Positions 44,359 to 51,516 of a stretch of DNA of 59,997 nt are shown piece by piece. The position numbers were made by a program, and so were the translations under genes. The notes beneath the pieces were generated by a model. That model did not search any database, was not told the DNA's origin, and saw only the letters and a program-made list of their open reading frames with translations. Each line of letters opens with the position of its first letter. Within the stretch, counting starts at the first letter, position 1. Origin of the DNA: CAZQQN01 sp964549595 (lineage in GTDB: Bacteria > Bacteroidota > Bacteroidia > CAILMK01 > CAYYUA01); contig CAZJWK010000007.1 in assembly GCA_964549595.1 (NCBI GenBank), positions 1-59,997 of the forward strand, given 5' to 3'.

Positions 44359-44599
44359 ACCTTTTGTTTCACTGCAATTACAAGACTCGAAATTATTCCG
44401 GCATTTTATTGAAAAAGAATCAAAAGAAGCCAGTTGGTAACATCACTTTTTTGCTTTTAAAAAAGGTAATATAATAGCTTAATAATTTGAATTTCACTGA
44501 TTTAATACTTATTGTTTGGCTTTAAAAGTGTCCTTTTGGTAACATCGAAATAACAAATAAAACCCTTTTTTATCAAAAGGAACAGGGATTTTCTAAAAC
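44359..44599. other. Non-coding stretch upstream of the orphan tail
   Basis: AT-rich, with no ORF or structure I can support. It ends with TCTAAAAC at 44592-44599, which is repeated exactly at 45126-45133 on the other side of the element. Confidence 0.5.
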
Positions 44600-45127
44600 G
44601 GGTGGACGAAAAATTTCCGTAGCGGTTTTCAATTATGACTGAAAAACCATCAATGATTTCTCTGAAAAAATCTAAACAGCATAATTTGGCTTACACCTGG
44701 CGCTCTTTTTTTTACTCCGCCCTTTAGGGCGGTGAATGAACTTAGCTACGGAAAATGGCTTTAGCCATTAAGTCAACCGGACCAGCTTCAATCCGGAGCG
44801 AAGTTTTTTATGCTTTATTTTAAAAAATATTGGTTTTTAATGACACCCAATAAAAATTAAGGGCTAAAGCCCTTTTTTGGGGCTTTTCACTTTTCCCCGG
44901 CCTAAAGGTCGGGGCAAAATTTGTTTGAAAAAGGCATGTAATCAATACAAAATGGAGCAATTAGGGGCTTTTTCTGCTGGATTTAATTTCTTCCTTTAAT
45001 TCTCCAACTGGTGGAACAATAAGTAGCAGGCCACAAACTATGGTTAATCAATGTTGAAACTTAACAAGTTTTGCCAAAAATGCCTAATACAGAAAATCTA
45101 AACCGCGGAAATTTGTCGTGCACCCTC
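44600..45127 (+). mobile_element. Non-autonomous inverted-repeat element (copy B1)
   Basis: Left end GGGTGGACGAAAAATTTCCG (44600-44619) continues to GCGGTT at 44627. The right end, AACCGCGGAAATTTGTCG (45101-45118) continuing to CACCC, is its approximate reverse complement, giving terminal inverted repeats of about 25 bases. TCTAAAAC flanks both sides (44592-44599, 45126-45133), consistent with an eight-base target duplication. Inside are three hairpins: CCGCCCTTTAGGGCGG (44717-44732), AAGGGCTAAAGCCCTT (44859-44874) and CCCCGGCCTAAAGGTCGGGG (44895-44914). No transposase is encoded. Homologous over its length to 45-646 on the minus strand. Confidence 0.75.
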
Positions 45128-45133
45128 TAAAAC

Positions 45134-45310
45134 GGGTGGACGAGAAATTTTCGTAGCGGTTTTCAATTATGACTGAAAAACCATCAATGGCTTTTCCGAA
45201 TTGATCTTTTCAATTCCTCTATGTGGTCCCTCTGGGGGAAAGAAGCGGTACTCGCCCAAAATCATTTACACCACTGTACATACTCCTTAGCCGAAATTTG
45301 TCATGCACTC
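45134..45310 (+). mobile_element. Short internally deleted element (copy B2)
   Basis: It starts with the same left end (GGGTGGACGAGAAATTTTCG), shares about 65 bases with B1 to the ACTGAAAAACCATCAATGG block, then lacks the hairpin-rich middle and closes with CCGAAATTTGTCATGCACTC (45291-45310), a right-end match. It lies directly after B1, separated by the TCTAAAAC repeat. The remaining 45311-45429 shows nothing further. Confidence 0.65.
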
Positions 45311-45429
45311 CGTTCAACAGCTTTAAAAATGGCCCGGTATAGGTCAGAAATTTCAGTATAAGGCCATCAAACAGTTTTTTAACAAATCCTTTTTAAGTTT
45401 GCCTTCTTAAAATTGAAAATTTTAAAAAG

Positions 45430-45903
45430 ATGCACACTGGTTTTAAATGGTTTTTGTTGGTAATTATTCCTTTGTTTTTATTGGGTTGTGGAAAAAGCCA
45501 AAAATTGAAGGTGAAGCCTTCTGAAAGCGATAAATGGGAATTGGTTGCGTCTTTTGAAGGCCATCATAAAAAGTACACCGACCGCTTTCAATTAAATGGC
45601 AATAAGGCTTTAATCAAGTATAAAGCAGAATCTACCAAAAATTGGACTTATTCAAGCCTTGAAGTTTATGTGGGTAAAGGGGATGAAAATGTTTGGGAAA
45701 ATCCTTGTGTTAAAGTTTTCAATAAATCTCATTCAGAGGGAATAAGTGCTTTTAAAAAGCCTGAAAATTCTTATTTTCTGTATATTAAACCAGTAGAAGT
45801 GGATTACCATCTAAAGGTTTATCAGAAAAAAGTAGATGAATCCGCTAAAAAGCAAGAATCTGACCAGGATGGGGATGGAGCGGATAGTCACTCTGGTCAT
45901 TAA
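45430..45903 (+). CDS. Small lipoprotein, unknown function
   Basis: A 157-residue lipoprotein with lipobox LLGC (C20). The middle (about 35-135) is beta-rich with a KWELVASFEGHHKKYTDRF start, reminiscent of a single beta-sandwich; the C-terminus is acidic (DQDGDGADSHSGH). Not recognised. It stands alone, converging with the M42 peptidase. The element copies end 120 bases upstream, where its promoter must lie. Confidence 0.65.
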   Translation: MHTGFKWFLLVIIPLFLLGCGKSQKLKVKPSESDKWELVASFEGHHKKYTDRFQLNGNKALIKYKAESTKNWTYSSLEVYVGKGDENVWENPCVKVFNKSHSEGISAFKKPENSYFLYIKPVEVDYHLKVYQKKVDESAKKQESDQDGDGADSHSGH

Positions 45904-45925
45904 GCGATTTTGTGCCTATTAATCT

Positions 45926-47014
45926 TTAATGGAAATACCTGAAATCATGACCATTTTGGATGTTTAATAAGGTTTGGTGGATTAACTCCACCACTTTTTT
46001 GACATCTTCTTTCTGGGCCATTTCTACCGTTGTATGCATATACCTTATGGGTAAGGAAATCAAAGCAGAAGGCACCCCGCCGTTAGAATAGGCAAAAGAA
46101 TCCGTATCAGTTCCGGTCCCTCTGGAGGTAGTTCTCCTCTGGAAGGGAATATCGTTTGCTTGCGCTGTTTGAATAATAAGATCCAACAAATGGTACTGTA
46201 TAGCGGGTCCATAGGTTAACACCGGCCCGGAACCGCTTTTATTGTCTCCCTGAGTGTGCTTGTCCATTCTCGGGGTATGGGTGTCGTGACATACATCAGT
46301 GATTATTGCTGCATTGGGTTGGATTTGCTCGGTGATCATTTGTGCGCCCCTTAACCCGACCTCTTCCTGAACGGCATTCACTATGTACAATCCGAAGGGT
46401 AGGTGATCTTGGTTTTGGTGGATTAACCTGGCTATTTGGGCGGTCATAAAACCTCCAATCCTGTTGTCAAGGGCCCTTCCGGTAATGAATTTGTCGTTAA
46501 GAACCGTGAGCGGGTCATCAAACGTGACAGGGCAACCCACGTGAACACCCAACTTTTCAACTTCCTCTTTCGAAGTGCATCCGCAATCCATGAATAAATT
46601 TTTTACAGCAGGCGCTTCTTCTTTCCCGGAATTTCGAGCGTGTATGGCAGGCCATCCGAAAACTGCCGGCACTTTTTCTTCTTTCGTATGAATAAAGGCC
46701 CTTTTTGAAGGAGGAATCTGGTGGTCAGCACCTCCGATTTTTTTCACATAAATAAACCCTTCATCCGAAATGTAATTCACGAACCACGAAATTTCGTCTG
46801 CATGGGCTTCAATGACTACTTTATAGGATGAGTTTGGGTTGATAATACCAGCCACACTGCCGTAGTTATCCACCATGTAATCGTCAACAAAATTTTTGAT
46901 ATAATCCAGCCAAATTTTTTGTCCCGAGGCTTCAAAACCGGACGGGGAAGCATTGTTAATATAGTTTTCAAGAAATTCAAAGGCGTTATTGTCAAAAATT
47001 TTCACTTCCGGCAT
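45926..47014 (-). CDS. M42-family metallopeptidase (aminopeptidase / deblocking type)
   Basis: A 362-residue cytoplasmic di-zinc peptidase. Zinc and catalytic residues are in place: EAHADEISW (first histidine and aspartate), GRALDNRIGG (bridging aspartate), NAVQEEVGLRGA (catalytic and zinc glutamates), TDVCHDTH and the C-terminal RYMHTTVEMA histidine. M42 enzymes, such as TET peptidases and glutamyl aminopeptidases, trim short peptides in large tetrahedral shells. I chose the ATG at 47014; the open frame to 47068 adds a hydrophobic 18-residue leader not seen in the family. Confidence 0.93.
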   Translation of the reverse strand: MPEVKIFDNNAFEFLENYINNASPSGFEASGQKIWLDYIKNFVDDYMVDNYGSVAGIINPNSSYKVVIEAHADEISWFVNYISDEGFIYVKKIGGADHQIPPSKRAFIHTKEEKVPAVFGWPAIHARNSGKEEAPAVKNLFMDCGCTSKEEVEKLGVHVGCPVTFDDPLTVLNDKFITGRALDNRIGGFMTAQIARLIHQNQDHLPFGLYIVNAVQEEVGLRGAQMITEQIQPNAAIITDVCHDTHTPRMDKHTQGDNKSGSGPVLTYGPAIQYHLLDLIIQTAQANDIPFQRRTTSRGTGTDTDSFAYSNGGVPSALISLPIRYMHTTVEMAQKEDVKKVVELIHQTLLNIQNGHDFRYFH

Positions 47015-47421
47015 ATTGATTAAAAGCTTTGTTTTGAGCGAAATTAACATATAGGAACTATTTTTCATTTAAATTTGCAATGAGTCATTGGATGGGTCAT
47101 TGATTATACCCATTTTATCATTCCCGGTTTTTGGATCGCGGGGAATTTTATTTTGCGTTGGCAAAAGGGTTGAGGAGTACCTCTTCCTAAGGTGGCAACA
47201 TGACATTTTGCCATTAAGACGGATACTAATTTTGTATTTCAACCTGAATGAACTTATTGCGGGCCATTTTTTGCTCAGCGGAGTTTAGAATGATTTATTT
47301 ATCATTGAAAAGTTGGCTAAAACAGCCTTGTGGTATAAAATTTGACTAAAATTTAATCAAGAGCCATTGCTCGATTAATTTTTTTTAACTTTATTGCTGT
47401 AAAAATCAAAATCATTCACTT
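47015..47421. other. Intergenic region of about 400 bases
   Basis: It is divergent between the M42 gene and the YtxH gene. A TAAATTTG box lies at 47070-47077 on the plus strand, but no credible gene starts after it: the 66-codon ORF from a TTG at 47088 has unusual composition and no start support. Nothing else recognised. Confidence 0.4.
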
Positions 47422-47643
47422 ATGAGTAAATCAAATTCTTCCGGTAAGATTTTAGTATCATTTGTAACAGGTTTGGCCGCAGGAGCTGCCGCAGGTTTAC
47501 TGTTAGCACCAGAAACGGGTGAAAAAACCCGGGAAAAATTAAAACACAAAGCCTCTGATTGGGAAAAGGAAATTGAGGATAAAGTAAAGGAACAGGTTAA
47601 TAAGATGAAAGACAACATTAAAGAGAAAACGGGTAGCTCTTAA
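47422..47643 (+). CDS. YtxH-domain small protein
   Basis: A 73-residue protein with a short glycine-alanine membrane segment (LVSFVTGLAAGAAAGLLLAPETGEK) and a charged amphipathic tail of helix-forming repeats (KEQVNKMKDNIKEKTG). The APETG end of the hydrophobic part is the YtxH hallmark. YtxH proteins are general-stress envelope proteins of unknown mechanism. A terminator follows; the next two genes encode other small envelope proteins that often occur with YtxH. Confidence 0.85.
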   Translation: MSKSNSSGKILVSFVTGLAAGAAAGLLLAPETGEKTREKLKHKASDWEKEIEDKVKEQVNKMKDNIKEKTGSS

Positions 47644-47668
47644 ATTCCAACCTTAAAAAGTTAAGCCA

Positions 47669-47696
47669 AAAGCCAGGTCAAAAGCCTGGCTTTTTT
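47669..47696 (+). terminator. Rho-independent terminator after the YtxH gene
   Basis: AAAGCCAGG pairs with CCTGGCTTT around a short loop, then a T run. The next gene has its own box overlapping the end of this T run. Confidence 0.85.
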
Positions 47697-47703
47697 AAAT
47701 TTG
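47696..47703 (+). promoter_or_regulatory. Promoter-like -7 box for the holin-like gene
   Basis: TAAATTTG, only seven bases before the ATG at 47711, would give a nearly leaderless message if used. It touches the preceding terminator's T run. Confidence 0.35.
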
Positions 47704-47710
47704 TAGGATT

Positions 47711-48097
47711 ATGAGTAATCCTAACATCTCCGAAATCCTGGCTGATATTTACAGTCACATCAAGGTTTATCTGAAAAATTATGCCCAATACCTGGGGTAT
47801 GATGTGGCAGAAAAGAGTGTAAAAATTGCCTCTTATATTCTTGCCAATTTTATTGTGGCGGCAATTGCAGGGTTATTTTTCAATATCGTGCTGATTGCAT
47901 TGGTCTTTTGTTGGGGTATGATCAATAATGCCATGCCTGCTGCGCTTTTATTTTTAGCCATTTTCTATTTTATTCTGGCTTGGTTTTTTATAATATTCAG
48001 GAATGCCCTTATAAAGCGGCCTATACAACGACAAATGATCCGGTTCATTTTTGCTGAACCAAGCGAATTAGAAGATGAAAAGGAAAAAAAGGATTAA
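47711..48097 (+). CDS. Holin-superfamily-like membrane protein
   Basis: A 128-residue protein with two long membrane helices (about 45-72 and 76-98) and a short amphipathic N-terminus, ending in an acidic tail. Size and layout match the phage-holin-family / Holin-X group of chromosomal membrane proteins, which are not phage genes despite the name. It overlaps the next gene by one base (TAATG), so the two are coupled. With the YtxH gene upstream it looks like a small envelope-stress cassette. Confidence 0.7.
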   Translation: MSNPNISEILADIYSHIKVYLKNYAQYLGYDVAEKSVKIASYILANFIVAAIAGLFFNIVLIALVFCWGMINNAMPAALLFLAIFYFILAWFFIIFRNALIKRPIQRQMIRFIFAEPSELEDEKEKKD

Positions 48098-48534
48098 TGG
48101 CTGCCAGAAAAAAAAGAAGAAAGAAAAAACAAATCAAGACCATCCGGGATATCCATTTGGAAAAAGAAAAACTTTTGGTGGCCCTGGATTATTCTGAAAA
48201 GGCCATTGAAGATGATTGGCAAGCGGTAAAGGAAAAGGTCAAACCCAAAGGATTTACGCAATGGATTGACAATGCGCTTCCTTTATTGGGCCAGGCGTTA
48301 CCCATTAGTAAATTGGCAATGAAAATTGTACCCAGTATTTTATCCCGTAAATCTTCTGTTAAAGAGAATACAGAAAGCGGAGAAGAAGAAAATGAGGAGT
48401 CGGACGCTGATTCACCTGGTTTAGGCGACCGGTTGAAAAAAGGCTTTTTTAAAACCTTAGCCCCTTTTCTTGCCGGAACCCTGGCAAGCGCTTCAATCCT
48501 TTTCAGGACCTCTCGCAAGGATAAATCAAAATAA
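48097..48534 (+). CDS. Basic protein of the YtxH/holin cassette, unknown function
   Basis: A 145-residue protein with a lysine/arginine-rich N-terminus (MAARKKRRKKKQIKTIR), a central helical part with LPLLGQALPISKLAMKIVPS, and a hydrophobic C-terminal segment (about 118-138). Not recognised as a family. Its ATG overlaps the holin-like stop, so translation is coupled. The basic N-terminus could bind phospholipid or nucleic acid; this is a guess. No terminator is seen right after it. Confidence 0.65.
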   Translation: MAARKKRRKKKQIKTIRDIHLEKEKLLVALDYSEKAIEDDWQAVKEKVKPKGFTQWIDNALPLLGQALPISKLAMKIVPSILSRKSSVKENTESGEEENEESDADSPGLGDRLKKGFFKTLAPFLAGTLASASILFRTSRKDKSK

Positions 48535-48637
48535 GGTTGGTCTTGCTTTAGAGTTAGTTGTGCCGGTAAAATATTATTTGAATTCCTTAATGGCCGGGAA
48601 ATTATTTTTACGGCATTCTGAAATGTGCAAATTGGAT

Positions 48638-48645
48638 TAAATTTG
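48638..48645 (+). promoter_or_regulatory. Promoter-like -7 box for pheS
   Basis: TAAATTTG sits four bases before the pheS ATG at 48650. If used, the pheS message would have almost no leader. Confidence 0.4.
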
Positions 48646-48649
48646 TGAT

Positions 48650-49651
48650 ATGCTGGACGATAAAATCCAAACCATTAAAGGCGAAATAGCGAACTTTAAG
48701 CCTAAATCATTAGACGAGCTTGAAGAATTCCGGATTCAATACTTGGGGAAAAAAGGTAAAATAACCGCTCTTTTCCAGGAATTCAAAGAAGTACCACCGG
48801 AGGATAAAAAAGCCTATGGACAGGCCATTAATGAGTTAAAAAAAGAAGCTCAAAACCTGGTTGATCATTACAAAGAAAAGCTGGAAGATGAAGCCATCGC
48901 AGGGGGAGATAGGGAAATGGACCTTACCCTGGATCCGGCACCATTACCCTTAGGGGCTCGTCATCCCGTAAACATAACCATCCGGGAAATTAATCAGATT
49001 TTTATCAAAATCGGATTTTCTGTTTCCAACGGTGCTGAAGTGGTGGATGATTGGCATAATTTTACCGCCTTGAACATTCCCCAGAATCATCCTGCCCGTG
49101 ATATGCAGGATACCTTTTTTGTCAGTGAGGACCAGGAATGGGTGTTGCGAACCCATACCTCATCCGTTCAGATCCACGTGATGGAAAATCAGAAACCTCC
49201 CATACGAACTATTGCACCGGGAAGGACCTTTCGCAGGGATAGCGATGCGACTCACTCTCCTTTTTTCCACCAAGTAGAAGGCTTATATGTGGATGAAGGC
49301 GTAAGCTTTGCCGATTTAAAGCAAACCCTTTACTACTTTGTCCGGCAGTTGTTTGGATATGACACCAAAGTGCGCTTCAGACCTTCTTATTTTCCTTTTA
49401 CCGAGCCTTCTGCTGAAATGGATATAGGCTGGGAAAAAGAAAACGGTGAAACGGATTGGATGGAAGTTTTGGGTTGTGGTATGGTGGATCCGAATGTTTT
49501 TGAGATGTGTGGTTTAGATGCTTCGAAATATACGGGATTTGCATTTGGTATCGGCATTGAAAGGATAGCCATGCTAAAATACCAGATTCCTGATATCAGG
49601 ACCTTTTTTGAGAACGATGTTCGATTCCTGGAACAGTTCAAGAGTCTATAA
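48650..49651 (+). CDS. pheS: Phenylalanyl-tRNA synthetase alpha subunit
   Basis: A 333-residue class II synthetase subunit. The N-terminal coiled coil (1-90) contacts the tRNA. The core has GARHPVNITIREIN, HPARDMQDTFF, motif 2 FRRDSDATHSPFFHQVEGL, and motif 3 GFAFGIGIERIAMLKYQ. FTEPSAEMDIGW is the specificity loop. It charges tRNA-Phe with the beta subunit PheT, which is not in the window; the two are often apart in Bacteroidota. Confidence 0.97.
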   Translation: MLDDKIQTIKGEIANFKPKSLDELEEFRIQYLGKKGKITALFQEFKEVPPEDKKAYGQAINELKKEAQNLVDHYKEKLEDEAIAGGDREMDLTLDPAPLPLGARHPVNITIREINQIFIKIGFSVSNGAEVVDDWHNFTALNIPQNHPARDMQDTFFVSEDQEWVLRTHTSSVQIHVMENQKPPIRTIAPGRTFRRDSDATHSPFFHQVEGLYVDEGVSFADLKQTLYYFVRQLFGYDTKVRFRPSYFPFTEPSAEMDIGWEKENGETDWMEVLGCGMVDPNVFEMCGLDASKYTGFAFGIGIERIAMLKYQIPDIRTFFENDVRFLEQFKSL

Positions 49652-49681
49652 AAATTAAAAAATTCAAAACTTCACCTTTTT

Positions 49682-50542
49682 ATGGAATTGGAAAGTATTC
49701 AAAAAGCAGCAGTTGTTGGTTCCGGAACTATGGGAGCCACAATCGCACAATTAGCAGCTCAGGCAGGTTGTGATGTCATTCTTTACGACATTAAGAAAGA
49801 AGCGTTAAAGTCCGGGGAGGAGCGGATTAATAAGAACCTGGATGGTGCCCTGAAAAGAAATAAAATTAGTGAAGAAGATAAAAACCAAATCATTAACCGC
49901 ATCAGCTATACTTCGGAATTTGGGGATTTGAAAGCGGATTTTATTCTTGAAGCTGTTGTAGAGGATTTGCAAACGAAAAGGGAACTTTTTCAAAAATTAA
50001 GCGAGCAAAATAATGATAATACCATTTTTGCCACCAATACCTCCTCAATTCCGATAACCAGGATTGCAGCCGAGGTTCCTAATCCGGAGCGGGTGGCCGG
50101 TATGCATTTTTTTAACCCTGCTCACATCATGAAGCTTGTGGAAGTGATCTCAGGCGTATCTACTAAGCCGGAAGTGGCAGATTTAATTTTCCATTTTGCT
50201 GATAAAATGGGTAAAGAACCTGTGCATGCCAAGGATTCGCCGGGTTTTATTGTGAACCGGATAGCCCGGCATTTTTATGTAGAAAGCCTAAAAGTGGCAG
50301 AAGAGCAAGTGGCTGATTTTAAGACTATTGACCAACTCCTTGAAACAAGTGGTTTCAGAATGGGGCCGTTTCAATTGATGGATTTAATTGGTGTGGATAC
50401 CAATTTTGACGTAACTCGCACTATGTACAAGGCTTTCCATTATGACCCCAAGTTCAGGCCAAGCAGGGTTCAGGAACGAAAAGTAGATGCCGGCCATCAT
50501 GGAAAGAAAACCGGTATAGGGTTTTATACTTATGAGGGGTAA
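49682..50542 (+). CDS. 3-hydroxyacyl-CoA (3-hydroxybutyryl-CoA) dehydrogenase
   Basis: A 286-residue NAD(P)-dependent dehydrogenase. The Rossmann start VVGSGTMGATIAQLAAQAG (12-30) binds the cofactor; the catalytic histidine is in AGMHFFNPAHIMKLVE near 140; KDSPGFIVNRIAR (about 185) forms the substrate domain. It oxidises 3-hydroxyacyl-CoA to 3-oxoacyl-CoA, or the reverse. It would act after the crotonase at 40731, although they are not in one operon. It lies 30 bases after pheS, with which it may share a transcript. Confidence 0.92.
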   Translation: MELESIQKAAVVGSGTMGATIAQLAAQAGCDVILYDIKKEALKSGEERINKNLDGALKRNKISEEDKNQIINRISYTSEFGDLKADFILEAVVEDLQTKRELFQKLSEQNNDNTIFATNTSSIPITRIAAEVPNPERVAGMHFFNPAHIMKLVEVISGVSTKPEVADLIFHFADKMGKEPVHAKDSPGFIVNRIARHFYVESLKVAEEQVADFKTIDQLLETSGFRMGPFQLMDLIGVDTNFDVTRTMYKAFHYDPKFRPSRVQERKVDAGHHGKKTGIGFYTYEG

Positions 50543-50707
50543 TGGAAAAATTTGAACAAATCCAGGTGACCACTCAGAAATTTTGCAAAATTAAAACTTA
50601 GCCTATCCAAGCTTTGGAAATTAGGGTTTTATAGGTAATCGTTTTTGCGTCCTGTTATTATTGATAGAACAAGAGCCCCTTAGTACTCGCATTTATTTGG
50701 ATTTAAA

Positions 50708-51466
50708 ATGACGGAAGACTATGTAAAAGTGGCCACATTTACTTTTCCTTATAATTTGTATGTCATAAGGACGCTATTAGAGGCTAAAGGAATTGATACC
50801 TGCCTAAAGGATTACCATATAATACAAGTTTGTAATTTTTATTCCATTGCAGTAGGTGGTATAAAGCTTAAGGTCCCCGAAAGTCAAAAAGGATTAGCCA
50901 TTTCCATTCTCATAAAAGAAGGTTTTTTGCTTGAAAAAGATTTTCAGCCCTCTGTTTTATGGAAGAAACTAAAGGACGTAACTGCCAAAATCCCCTTGCT
51001 TAATAAATTCACCTTTGTATCCCGTTATATTAGCGTAGTAACCGTATTTTCAATATTGATAACGATATCCGGTATTTTTCCTTTTTTCCCTGAAGAAACA
51101 AATGGCAAAAATGAAATCAACCTGGTCAATGAAGATTGGTGCCTGCAATACATTAAATTTAAAAGGACAAAATATGTCCCTAAGTCCATTCCGGACAGCC
51201 ATCAAGTCAAACTTCATGATTGCCCGGAAATGATCCATTTTAAGGCTTCAGGGCAGCTTAATATGCCCGGCTTTACCACACCCAGATTGCAAGGAAAATG
51301 GAGAAAGGTAAGTAAACGGGCATTAAAAATTTCTGAATTAGATACGCTTGGGTATTTTTTGGAAGGCAAATACCATATTGAAAAAAAACCCTGGGGATTT
51401 AAGTTAAGCTCAGATAAGACCAACATTTATTGTACCAGGATTGAAAAAGAAATTTTTAACCGGTAA
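50708..51466 (+). CDS. DUF2007-type protein with a membrane segment and C-terminal domain
   Basis: A 252-residue protein. Residues 1 to about 75 match the DUF2007 pattern (VKVATFTFPYNLYVIRTLLE, then the GIKLKVPESQ turn), a small ACT-like fold of putative signalling proteins. One membrane helix follows at about 105-125 (ISVVTVFSILITISGIFPFF), then a C-terminal domain of about 120 residues that looks beta-barrel-like and contains two cysteines. The arrangement would put a cytosolic sensor and an exported barrel on opposite sides of the membrane. Function unknown. It has its own upstream region of about 165 bases. Confidence 0.65.
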   Translation: MTEDYVKVATFTFPYNLYVIRTLLEAKGIDTCLKDYHIIQVCNFYSIAVGGIKLKVPESQKGLAISILIKEGFLLEKDFQPSVLWKKLKDVTAKIPLLNKFTFVSRYISVVTVFSILITISGIFPFFPEETNGKNEINLVNEDWCLQYIKFKRTKYVPKSIPDSHQVKLHDCPEMIHFKASGQLNMPGFTTPRLQGKWRKVSKRALKISELDTLGYFLEGKYHIEKKPWGFKLSSDKTNIYCTRIEKEIFNR

Positions 51467-51516
51467 ATATTTTTTTGAAGCACAGGCCCCAATTCAGCCG
51501 GCCTGCTTAAAAATTT

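Noticed and set aside
47088..47288. A 66-codon plus-strand ORF beginning with TTG
   Set aside because: No coding signal, no usual start codon and nothing recognisable, although a TAAATTTG box lies just upstream.
47711..48534. Holin-like gene as evidence for a prophage
   Set aside because: No capsid, tail, integrase or lysis partner is near. The gene sits in a YtxH cassette typical of chromosomes.
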